Made by a program: the position numbers and the translations under genes | Assembly: GCA_023422095.1 (NCBI GenBank) | Contig: JAEZSD010000039.1 | Span: 1-12,549 of the forward strand | DNA length: 12,549 nucleotides | Direction: 5' to 3' | Source: Bacillota bacterium | GTDB taxonomy: Bacteria > Bacillota_I > Bacilli_A > RFN20 > CAG-826 | Shown here: in pieces, positions 7,141 through 12,549 of the stretch | How positions within the stretch are numbered: the stretch's first letter is position 1 | Layout: the number at the start of each line of letters is the position of its first letter | The notes under the pieces: model-generated | Seen by the model: the letters and a program-made list of their open reading frames with translations, nothing else | The model's database searches: none | Told to the model about the DNA's origin: nothing

Positions 7141-7437
7141 ATGAAAAATGTAGACATGCCTTTATTAAAACAAGTAGCGAATAACCTCATGTTCGATATG
7201 AAAGAAAGTGAATATTTTACTCTTCTTGAAGAGTTCGATGTCATCATCCGACAGATGGAACTAATCTCTGAAATCCCTGGCGTTGATGATGTTTCGCCAA
7301 TGACATTTCCTTTTGATGTTACCACCGATTTTTTAAGAGAAGATATTCCCACGACACCAGTTCCACAAGAAGTAGCATTAAGAAATGCTGGTCATGTTGT
7401 TGATGGCCAAATTAGATTGCCAAAGGTGGTGGGCTAA
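7141..7437 (+). CDS. gatC: Asp/Glu-tRNA amidotransferase subunit C
   Basis: The small structural subunit of the GatCAB complex, which wraps around GatA and holds it to GatB. At 98 residues it has the usual length. The family pattern is visible: an N-terminal helical part (LKQVANNLMFDMKESEYFTLLEEFDVIIRQME is the two-helix region, residues about 9-40), then the extended segment with G-V-D-D-V-S-P-M (47-54), the L-R-E-D motif near residue 65 and the C-terminal V-D-G-Q-I-R-L-P-K-V-V. The ATG at 7141 has AGGA at 7128-7131. It is the first gene of the operon and stops 1 base before gatA. The amidotransferase implies that Gln-tRNAGln, and perhaps Asn-tRNAAsn, is made by the indirect route in this organism. 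Confidence 0.93.
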   Translation: MKNVDMPLLKQVANNLMFDMKESEYFTLLEEFDVIIRQMELISEIPGVDDVSPMTFPFDVTTDFLREDIPTTPVPQEVALRNAGHVVDGQIRLPKVVG

Positions 7438-7438
7438 T

Positions 7439-8899
7439 ATGGAATATTTATCCCTCGACATTTTAAGTCTTCACCAAGCTATTTTAGACGGCAAGATAAC
7501 TCCTTTAGAGTTAGTAAAGTTATCTTTAGAAAAAGCTAAAAGTGATCAAAACAATGCTTTTGAATATATTTGTGAGAAAGAAGCTATTGAAGCGGTCGCC
7601 CACTTAGATCCAAGTAAAAAGAACAATCTATTATGGGGAATTCCTTATGCGTTAAAGGATAATTTTTCGACAAAAGATATTCCAACTTGTGCTTCTTCCA
7701 ATATCCTGAAAGGTTATGTTCCCATTTTCTCAAGCGAAGTTTTCCTCCGCTTATCAGAACAAGGCGCAGTTTTAATTGGAAAGTCCACTCTTGATGAACT
7801 GGCTATGGGCGGGACAGGTATGACCGGACATAAAGGTCTGACATATAATCCTTGGGATCCCTCTCATAAACATATGATTGGTGGTTCAAGCTGTGGCTCG
7901 GCTGCTGCCGTAGCTTCTGGCATTGTGCCTTTTGCTATTGGATCAGACACAGGCGACAGCGTACGTAAGCCCGCTAGTCACGCTGGTCTTGTTGGCATGA
8001 AACCAACATGGGGCCGAATTTCGAGATTTGGTTTATTCCCCTTTGCTCCATCTCTGGACCATGTGGCATTTTTTACAAGAAATGTCATAGACTCCTCCAT
8101 CGTTTTAGAAGCTCTAGCAGGGCGAGATGAGAAAGATAGTTCATCCTCAACTGTCGCAGTAGAAAAATACTCTCGACTTATGGACTCTCAATTGAAGGGC
8201 AAAAAATTAGCGGTTATCAAAGAAATATATGAATCAATTAGCAATCACAATATCATCGCTACATTTGATAACACCATTGAAGCTTTAAAACAACAAGGGG
8301 CGAGAGTTGACTTCGTTTCAATGGACTTAAAACTCTGCAAAGCAATATATCCTACATATATAGTCATTTCATGTTCTGAAGCTACGAGTAATAACGCCAA
8401 TCTTGACGGCATTAAATTTGGCCCAAGATTTGATGGAAAAGATTACGAAGAAGTGATGACAAAGGCTAGAAAAGAAGGATTTTGTGAAATGATTAAACGT
8501 CGTTTCGTCATCGGAAGTTATTCTCTATTCAAAGAGAACCAAGCGGAAGTTTTTTTAAGAGCCCAGAAAGTTCGCAGGCTTATTGTTGAAGCCACTAATA
8601 ATATTTTGAAAGATTATGATGCTATTTATTTGCCGGCTTCTCCTTCCACTGCCCCCTTATTCCAAGGAGGAAAAGGTGATAATTTATCGAATGAATATCT
8701 AATTTCAGATAATCATCTCGCCATTGGCAATTTTGCTGGTTTACCATCTATTGTTCTTCCTCTTGGCTTTGACAAAGGTTTACCTTTTGGGGTTAATTTA
8801 ACTGGAAAGAAATTTGCTGAAACGGAAATACTATCTCTGGCCAAGGGAATTGAAAATATTACCCATTTAAAAGATTTAGTCGCAAAGGAGGGCAAATAA
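7439..8899 (+). CDS. gatA: Asp/Glu-tRNA amidotransferase subunit A (glutaminase)
   Basis: The amidase subunit of GatCAB. It hydrolyses glutamine and passes the ammonia to GatB, which amidates Glu-tRNAGln or Asp-tRNAAsn. The amidase-signature Ser-cisSer-Lys triad is visible as K73 (YALKDN), S150 (GGSSCGSAAA) and S174 (GSDTGDSVRKPAS), followed by the family's G-x-K-P-T-x-G-R-x-S-R-F-G stretch. I chose ATG 7439 because it gives the normal length (486 residues, beginning MEYLSLDILSL) and follows AAAGGTGG at 7422-7429. A longer frame from 7385 would overlap gatC by 53 bases and add residues unlike the family. Two small departures from the common signature flank catalytic serines: C where G is usual after S151, and D173 where G is usual just before the nucleophile. 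All catalytic residues are kept, so it should be active. Confidence 0.96.
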   Translation: MEYLSLDILSLHQAILDGKITPLELVKLSLEKAKSDQNNAFEYICEKEAIEAVAHLDPSKKNNLLWGIPYALKDNFSTKDIPTCASSNILKGYVPIFSSEVFLRLSEQGAVLIGKSTLDELAMGGTGMTGHKGLTYNPWDPSHKHMIGGSSCGSAAAVASGIVPFAIGSDTGDSVRKPASHAGLVGMKPTWGRISRFGLFPFAPSLDHVAFFTRNVIDSSIVLEALAGRDEKDSSSSTVAVEKYSRLMDSQLKGKKLAVIKEIYESISNHNIIATFDNTIEALKQQGARVDFVSMDLKLCKAIYPTYIVISCSEATSNNANLDGIKFGPRFDGKDYEEVMTKARKEGFCEMIKRRFVIGSYSLFKENQAEVFLRAQKVRRLIVEATNNILKDYDAIYLPASPSTAPLFQGGKGDNLSNEYLISDNHLAIGNFAGLPSIVLPLGFDKGLPFGVNLTGKKFAETEILSLAKGIENITHLKDLVAKEGK

Positions 8900-8900
8900 G

Positions 8901-10325
8901 ATGAACTTTGAAGCAGTTATCGGACTTGAAATCCATGTTGAGATGAACACTAAGAGCAAAATGTTTTCCAACGCCCCAATTTGCTATGGCGAGCTGCCCA
9001 ACAGTCTTACTGTACCGCTTGACTTAGCTTTTCCTGGAACTATGCCAGTTGTTAACAAACAAGCCGTTATAAATGCCATTCGTATTTGCAACGCTCTAAA
9101 TATGACTATCGATAGAGAACTTTGGTTCGATCGTAAAAACTATTTTTATAGCGATCTTCCAAAGGGTTACCAGATAACTCAACAACAGAGACCTATTGGT
9201 TCCAATGGAACCTTAGAAATTAATACTTCTTTGGGCAAAAGAAACATCAGTATTGAAAGACTTCATCTCGAGGAAGATACCTGCAAGCAGCTTCACTCTT
9301 GGGACTGCACCTTATTAGACTATAATCGTGCTGGTATACCTTTGGTAGAGATTGTTTCACGCCCTGATCTTCGAAGCGGAGAAGAAGCGAGACAATATGT
9401 CGAAAAAATTCGTTCGATTGTCACCTTTTTAGATGTTAGCACAGGCAAAATGGAAGAAGGATCGCTTCGTTGCGATGTCAACATTTCACTTCGACCCATT
9501 GGTGCGGAAAAACTCGGTACAAAAGTTGAGATAAAAAACCTCAATAGCTTTGCTAATATTGAAAAAGCGGTTGACTACGAGATAAAGAGACAAGAAAAGA
9601 TTTTACTAAGTGGTGGGGCAGTCACTCAAGAAACACGACGTTTTGATGAAGGGGTCAAACAAACTATTCTAATGAGGCTAAAAACTGATGCTGTCGATTA
9701 TAAATACTTTGTTGAGCCAAATATTACTCCCATTAAATTGAGTGAAGAATTCATTAAAAACGCAATTGAGACTTCTCCTGAATTAGCGGAAGTGAAATTA
9801 GCACGTTATCAAAACCTTGGTCTCAACGAGTATGATTCACAAATGCTCATTTCAAACAAAAAAATATGTGCTTATTTTGATGAGGCAATTAAATCTGGGG
9901 CCAATGCAAAGTTGTTAGCCAACTGGATTATTGTTGATGTTCAAGCCATCCTCAACAAAGATATGATTGATATCGACCAATTTAAAGTATCTCCTCTGAA
10001 TTTAGGAAAACTGGTTTTGATGATTGAAAAGCAACAAGTCTCCAATAAACAAGGCCGAGAAATATTCCAAAAATTAGTCGAAAAAGACGAAGATCCCGAA
10101 GCCATCAAAAAGGCTTTAGGTGTCGATTTAATTAGCGATGGCGACGTGATTAGCCAATTCGTCATAGAGATTGTCGAAGCTAATCCTCAAGCCATTATTG
10201 ATTACCAAAACGGAAAAGATAGAGCGGTAGGTTTCCTTGTTGGTCAAGTAATGAAAAAAATGGCGGGCAAAGCAAATCCCGCTCTTGTTAATCAACTTGT
10301 TGTCGAAGAGTTAAAAAGGAGATAA
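8901..10325 (+). CDS. gatB: Asp/Glu-tRNA amidotransferase subunit B (kinase/amidase transferase)
   Basis: The subunit of GatCAB that binds the misacylated tRNA, activates the Glu or Asp side chain with ATP and transfers ammonia from GatA. At 474 residues it has the normal length. The N-terminal catalytic cradle opens with FEAVIGLEIHVEMNTKSKMF and contains the hallmark F-D-R-K-N-Y-F-Y-S-D-L-P-K-G-Y-Q (about 76-91) and the D-Y-N-R-A-G-I-P-L-V-E-I stretch (about 139-150). The C-terminal helical and YqeY-type tRNA-binding domains fill about residues 295-474. Its ribosome site AAAGGAGG (8884-8891), within the end of gatA, is close to perfect and 9 bases from the ATG, so high translation is likely. 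It follows gatA by 1 base and precedes galE by 2. Confidence 0.97.
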   Translation: MNFEAVIGLEIHVEMNTKSKMFSNAPICYGELPNSLTVPLDLAFPGTMPVVNKQAVINAIRICNALNMTIDRELWFDRKNYFYSDLPKGYQITQQQRPIGSNGTLEINTSLGKRNISIERLHLEEDTCKQLHSWDCTLLDYNRAGIPLVEIVSRPDLRSGEEARQYVEKIRSIVTFLDVSTGKMEEGSLRCDVNISLRPIGAEKLGTKVEIKNLNSFANIEKAVDYEIKRQEKILLSGGAVTQETRRFDEGVKQTILMRLKTDAVDYKYFVEPNITPIKLSEEFIKNAIETSPELAEVKLARYQNLGLNEYDSQMLISNKKICAYFDEAIKSGANAKLLANWIIVDVQAILNKDMIDIDQFKVSPLNLGKLVLMIEKQQVSNKQGREIFQKLVEKDEDPEAIKKALGVDLISDGDVISQFVIEIVEANPQAIIDYQNGKDRAVGFLVGQVMKKMAGKANPALVNQLVVEELKRR

Positions 10326-10327
10326 GT

Positions 10328-11341
10328 ATGACTGTTTTAGTTACTGGTGGAACTGGTTATATCGGTTCCCATACTGTTGTTGAATTATTGAATCATAATT
10401 TCGATGTTGTGATTGTTGATAACTATACTAATTCGAAACCGGAAGTTTTGAATAGAATTTTCGAAATAACCGGCAAAAGGCCTAGATTTTACGAAATTGA
10501 TGTTAGAGATGAAGAGAAAATGAGAGATTTATTTTTTAAAGAAAAAATTACTGACATTATCCATTTTGCTGGTTTAAAAAGTGTTGCGGAATCAGTCGAA
10601 AAGCCCGATTTATATTTCTCAAACAATGTCGGGGGAAGCAAAGTTTTACTCCGTTTGATGGATGAATTTAATATTAAAAATATAGTTTTTTCATCTAGCG
10701 CGACCGTCTATGGAACGCCCGATCATGTGCCACTTAAAGAGAGCGATAAAGTTGGGGGATGCACCAATCCTTATGGTCAAAATAAACTCGATATCGAATT
10801 TCTTCTCAAAGATTACTCTAAAAGTCATATCCAAGCCAATATAGCGATATTACGCTATTTCAATCCTATCGGAGCCCACTCCTCAGGACTAATTGGTGAA
10901 GACCCAAATGGTATACCAAACAATCTTATGCCTTATATTACTCAAGTAGCGATAGGCAAACGCTCTTACTTAAATGTCTACGGAAAGGATTATCGCACCG
11001 TGGATGGAACTGGTGTTCGCGATTATATTCATGTTTCTGATTTAGCAAGAGGCCACCTATTTGCTTTAAAAAAACTCGCTGAAAAACCTGGATTAGTCAT
11101 ATACAATCTTGGAACCGGTCGCGGCACTAGCGTTTTGGAATTAGTGCACGCTTTTGAAAAAGCCAATGGATTAAAAATCCCCTATCAAGTTGTTGCTCGC
11201 CGACCTGGTGATGTCGATGAAAACTACGCTGATTGTTCCAAAGCATTTTACGAGATGGGATTTAAAACTGAATTCGATATTCTTGAGGCTTGTCGAGATT
11301 CTTGGAATTGGCAAAAGAAAAATCCGAACGGTTATAATTAG
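10328..11341 (+). CDS. galE: UDP-glucose 4-epimerase
   Basis: Interconverts UDP-glucose and UDP-galactose with bound NAD+, serving galactose use or supplying UDP-galactose for glycolipids and surface sugars. The 337 residues form an extended short-chain dehydrogenase. The Rossmann glycine motif GGTGYIGSH lies at 7-15, the N-terminal nucleotide-binding strand at VVIVDNYTNS (28-37), and the catalytic S124, Y149 and K153 stand in FSSSATVYG and NPYGQNK. The C-terminal part has RYFNPIGAH, YGxDYRTxDGTxVRDYIHVxDLA and NLGTGRGxSVLE, all typical of GalE. The ATG follows AAAAGGAGA (10315-10323) and lies 2 bases after gatB. No other galactose gene is in the window, so it probably serves sugar-nucleotide supply for membrane or surface glycans rather than a Leloir operon; the latter point is inference. 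Confidence 0.96.
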   Translation: MTVLVTGGTGYIGSHTVVELLNHNFDVVIVDNYTNSKPEVLNRIFEITGKRPRFYEIDVRDEEKMRDLFFKEKITDIIHFAGLKSVAESVEKPDLYFSNNVGGSKVLLRLMDEFNIKNIVFSSSATVYGTPDHVPLKESDKVGGCTNPYGQNKLDIEFLLKDYSKSHIQANIAILRYFNPIGAHSSGLIGEDPNGIPNNLMPYITQVAIGKRSYLNVYGKDYRTVDGTGVRDYIHVSDLARGHLFALKKLAEKPGLVIYNLGTGRGTSVLELVHAFEKANGLKIPYQVVARRPGDVDENYADCSKAFYEMGFKTEFDILEACRDSWNWQKKNPNGYN

Positions 11342-11342
11342 T

Positions 11343-11348
11343 GGGAGG
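11343..11348 (+). promoter_or_regulatory. Ribosome binding site fixing the hydrolase start
   Basis: GGGAGG directly after the galE stop is 10 bases before ATG 11359. It excludes the in-frame GTG at 11341 as the likely start, since that codon lies next to the site itself. Confidence 0.7.
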
Positions 11349-11358
11349 TAACTTCACT

Positions 11359-12261
11359 ATGAAAAAAAGATATGAGATTTCTCTTCAAGACGGTCAAAAA
11401 CTATTTGGTTTGCAATGGCTAATTGATAAACCGACTGGCAATGTTTTGATTATGGAAGGAATGGAAGAACATTCTTCCCGTTACGATGAGTTCGCCACTT
11501 TTTTAAATTCCCAAGGTTTTAACGTTTTCTGCCTTGATACTTTTGGACAAGGAGAAAATGTTAAAGAAGATTTCTCAAATCGAGGCATTTGGCCAGTCGA
11601 CGGTTTCAAAAAACAAGTCGATGCTGAAAACGATGTTGTCGTTAAACTTAATGAGAGCGGCTTGCCAACTTACATATTTGCTCATAGTATGGGTTCCTTC
11701 ATGGCCCAGTCATTCATTCAGAGATATCCCAATCAAGTAAAAAAAGTGGTTCTTTGTGGATCGGGGAGTAAAAATCCCGCTGTTAATTTTGGTTATATGA
11801 TTGCCAAAATAATAACGACAGATAAGAAAAGAAATAAAAAAGCCAAACTTCTCAACTCCTTGATGTTTGGGGGATTCAATAAACACATCTCTAACCCCAA
11901 AACCCCTTATGATTGGCTTTCTTACAATGAAGAAAATGTTAAAAGATACAATGCTGACCCACTCAGTGGCTTTGGTCCGAACAATGGTTTTTGTTTAGAA
12001 TTTCTAAAAGGGCTGAAAAACCTCTACAAAAAATCGAATCTAAAAAAAGTTAATCAGTCCATTAAATTATTCATTATTTCTGGAGAAGAAGACCCTGTCA
12101 CTAATTATTCTAAATCAGTGGATCGTTTGAAAAACATGTACGCATCTTTTAACGTCAAGGATATCCAAACCAAAATCTATTCTCATCTTCGTCACGAAAT
12201 TCATAATGAAGATAGTCGAATGGATGTTTACCAAGATGTTGCTAATTTCTTTAAAGCATAA
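11359..12261 (+). CDS. Alpha/beta hydrolase, monoacylglycerol lipase/serine aminopeptidase S33-like
   Basis: A cytoplasmic serine hydrolase of 300 residues, probably a lysophospholipase or monoacylglycerol lipase acting on membrane lipid breakdown products. The family line E-H-S-x-R-Y (37-42) comes after the first strand. The nucleophile elbow is A-H-S110-M-G-S (the usual form is G-H-S-M-G-G). The acid is likely D245 in SGEEDPVTN and the base H279 in L-R-H-E-I. A lid-like insertion lies about 140-215. No signal peptide is visible. I chose ATG 11359 because GGGAGG (11343-11348) lies 10 bases upstream; an in-frame GTG at 11341 would start within that ribosome site and overlap the galE stop. In the family the oxyanion stretch is usually H-G-x-x-E-H; here it reads E-G-M-E-E-H. 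It is the last protein gene of the operon, 17 bases after galE. The substrate is unknown. Confidence 0.88.
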   Translation: MKKRYEISLQDGQKLFGLQWLIDKPTGNVLIMEGMEEHSSRYDEFATFLNSQGFNVFCLDTFGQGENVKEDFSNRGIWPVDGFKKQVDAENDVVVKLNESGLPTYIFAHSMGSFMAQSFIQRYPNQVKKVVLCGSGSKNPAVNFGYMIAKIITTDKKRNKKAKLLNSLMFGGFNKHISNPKTPYDWLSYNEENVKRYNADPLSGFGPNNGFCLEFLKGLKNLYKKSNLKKVNQSIKLFIISGEEDPVTNYSKSVDRLKNMYASFNVKDIQTKIYSHLRHEIHNEDSRMDVYQDVANFFKA

Positions 12262-12291
12262 TACACTCTTGCAGTCAGCCCCTTTAATTAT

Positions 12292-12368
12292 GCGCCTGTA
12301 ACTCAGCTGGATAGAGTACCATCCTCCTAAGATGGGAGTCAGACGTTCGAATCGCCTCAGGCGCGCCA
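12292..12368 (+). tRNA. tRNA-Arg (anticodon CCU)
   Basis: A complete cloverleaf of 77 bases. The acceptor stem GCGCCTG (12292-12298) pairs perfectly with CAGGCGC (12358-12364). The D stem is ACTC/GAGT (12301-12304, 12314-12317) with loop AGCTGGATA. The anticodon stem CCATC/GATGG (12319-12323, 12331-12335) encloses loop CTCCTAA, giving anticodon CCU (12326-12328), which reads AGG. The variable loop is GAGTC, and the T loop TTCGAAT lies at 12346-12352. The discriminator is G and CCA is encoded (12366-12368). The T stem AGACG/CGCCT (12341-12345, 12353-12357) has one A-C mismatch at 12343/12355. It begins 30 bases after the hydrolase stop with no promoter I can defend, so it may be made from the upstream operon. 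Confidence 0.93.
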
Positions 12369-12376
12369 TCAAAGTG

Positions 12377-12426
12377 AAATTCCCCCCGTTTATTGGACCA
12401 GAAATGGTACGATAAAGGAGGGATTT
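12377..12426 (+). terminator. Long imperfect hairpin plus T run; terminator-like and ribosome-site-sequestering leader
   Basis: CCCCCCGTTTATTGGACCA (12382-12400) can pair with TGGTACGATAAAGGAGGG (12405-12422) around a GAAA tetraloop (12401-12404), with mismatches at 12396/12409, 12388/12417 and 12386/12419. AAAT (12377-12380) and ATTT (12423-12426) can extend the stem across a small bulge. The 3' arm contains the Shine-Dalgarno sequence AAGGAGGG of the downstream gene and is followed by six T residues (12424-12429). The shape fits both an intrinsic terminator for the tRNA/operon transcript and a structure hiding the IS ribosome site in read-through mRNA. Confidence 0.55.
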
Positions 12427-12430
12427 TTTC

Positions 12431-12549
12431 ATGAAAGTAACACGGGAATTGAAACTTGAAATGGCCAAGCAGTATGACACTGGTGAGTACAAACTATTGG
12501 AATTATGTAAATCATATGGCGTTCACAAGGATAAAATTCAATATTATTA
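12431..12549 (+). CDS. IS3-family-like transposase OrfA, N-terminal fragment
   Basis: An ATG at 12431 opens a frame that is unbroken to the window end (39 codons), beginning MKVTRELKLEMAKQYDTGEY. The visible part is a helix-turn-helix of the IS3/IS150 OrfA kind: a basic first helix, then LLELCKSYGVHKDKIQYY, in which C-K-S-Y-G-V is the turn. OrfA binds the element's terminal repeats, and in complete elements it is joined to the DDE-bearing OrfB by programmed frameshift. It has a strong Shine-Dalgarno sequence (AAGGAGGG, 12415-12422) 8 bases before the ATG, but that site lies in the 3' arm of a hairpin. The gene is cut only by the window edge, so whether the element is intact cannot be judged. 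Confidence 0.65.
   Translation, partial: MKVTRELKLEMAKQYDTGEYKLLELCKSYGVHKDKIQYY

Larger units (their letters stand above)
12375..12549 (+). mobile_element. Left end of an IS3-family-like insertion sequence (continues outside window)
   Basis: The sequence changes character 6 bases after the tRNA CCA end. A TG at 12375-12376 opens a C-rich terminal stretch that includes TTGGACC (12393-12399), like the left inverted repeats of IS3-family elements of Firmicutes. About 56 bases on begins an OrfA-like helix-turn-helix gene. The right end, OrfB with its DDE residues and any target duplication lie outside the window, so the exact boundary and the family are provisional. Confidence 0.6.

Noticed and set aside
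7002..7352. Minus-strand open frame of 116 codons opposite gatC and its upstream region
   Set aside because: It runs against a clear gatC gene and its promoter, has no ribosome site and translates a T-rich spacer; it is a shadow frame.
7385..7438. Upstream extension of gatA
   Set aside because: It would overlap gatC by 53 bases and add 18 residues unlike GatA; ATG 7439 has a good ribosome site and gives the usual length.
12262..12291. Dedicated promoter for the tRNA-Arg gene
   Set aside because: TTGCAG at 12269 and an A/T-rich box before the tRNA are only about 10 bases apart, too close for a sigma-A promoter.
12115..12492. Minus-strand open frame of 125 codons across the hydrolase end, tRNA and IS leader
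   Set aside because: It crosses a perfect cloverleaf tRNA and two genes on the other strand; its translation resembles no known family.
1..12549. Mycoplasma-type code (TGA as tryptophan)
   Set aside because: The lipoprotein gene and pcrA end in TGA at natural domain ends, and ATGA overlaps the ligA start; tryptophan is TGG throughout.
1..12549. CRISPR array, toxin-antitoxin pair, defence island, phage genes or riboswitch
   Set aside because: No regularly spaced repeats, no small paired genes with such motifs and no conserved long leader were found; apart from the IS end the window is core genome.

Overview
The window is AT-rich bacterial chromosome with short intergenic gaps. TGA serves as a stop (the lipoprotein gene and pcrA both end in it) and tryptophan is written TGG, so the code is the standard bacterial one and not the Mycoplasma/Spiroplasma code. 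The block pcrA-ligA followed by gatC-gatA-gatB is typical of Bacilli. Together with the base composition and many poorly conserved membrane proteins, this suggests a Bacilli lineage near the Mollicutes (RF39-, Acholeplasmatales- or Erysipelotrichales-like). That placement is inference.

Layout. Bases 1-2239 on the minus strand hold a compact run of three membrane-protein genes, read from 2239 towards 1: a polytopic DUF2232/ECF S-component-like protein, a protein with an N-terminal membrane anchor and an acidic tail, and a three-helix membrane protein cut by the window edge. A good promoter sits so close to the first ATG that the transcript should be nearly leaderless. Divergent from it (2270-2731, plus) is a small lipoprotein with a thioredoxin-like CxxC motif.

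From 2804 everything is on the plus strand. pcrA (UvrD-family helicase) and ligA (NAD+-dependent DNA ligase) overlap by 4 bases and form a DNA repair/replication unit with its own extended -10 promoter and a perfect 8-bp inverted repeat over the start region. A second extended -10 promoter at about 7105 starts a tight operon: gatC, gatA, gatB (the Glu-tRNAGln/Asp-tRNAAsn amidotransferase), galE (UDP-glucose 4-epimerase) and an alpha/beta hydrolase of the monoacylglycerol lipase type. Gaps between these genes are 1, 1, 2 and 17 bases.

At the right end lie a tRNA-Arg(CCU) with an encoded CCA and one unusual T-stem mismatch, then the left end of an IS3-family-like insertion sequence with the first 39 codons of its OrfA. 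Its leader can fold into a long hairpin that buries the OrfA Shine-Dalgarno sequence and is followed by a T run.

Most of the window is ordinary core genome. I see no convincing new multi-gene system. The points most worth a second look are the folded IS leader, the tRNA mismatch, the (near-)leaderless promoters and the uncharacterised membrane gene run.
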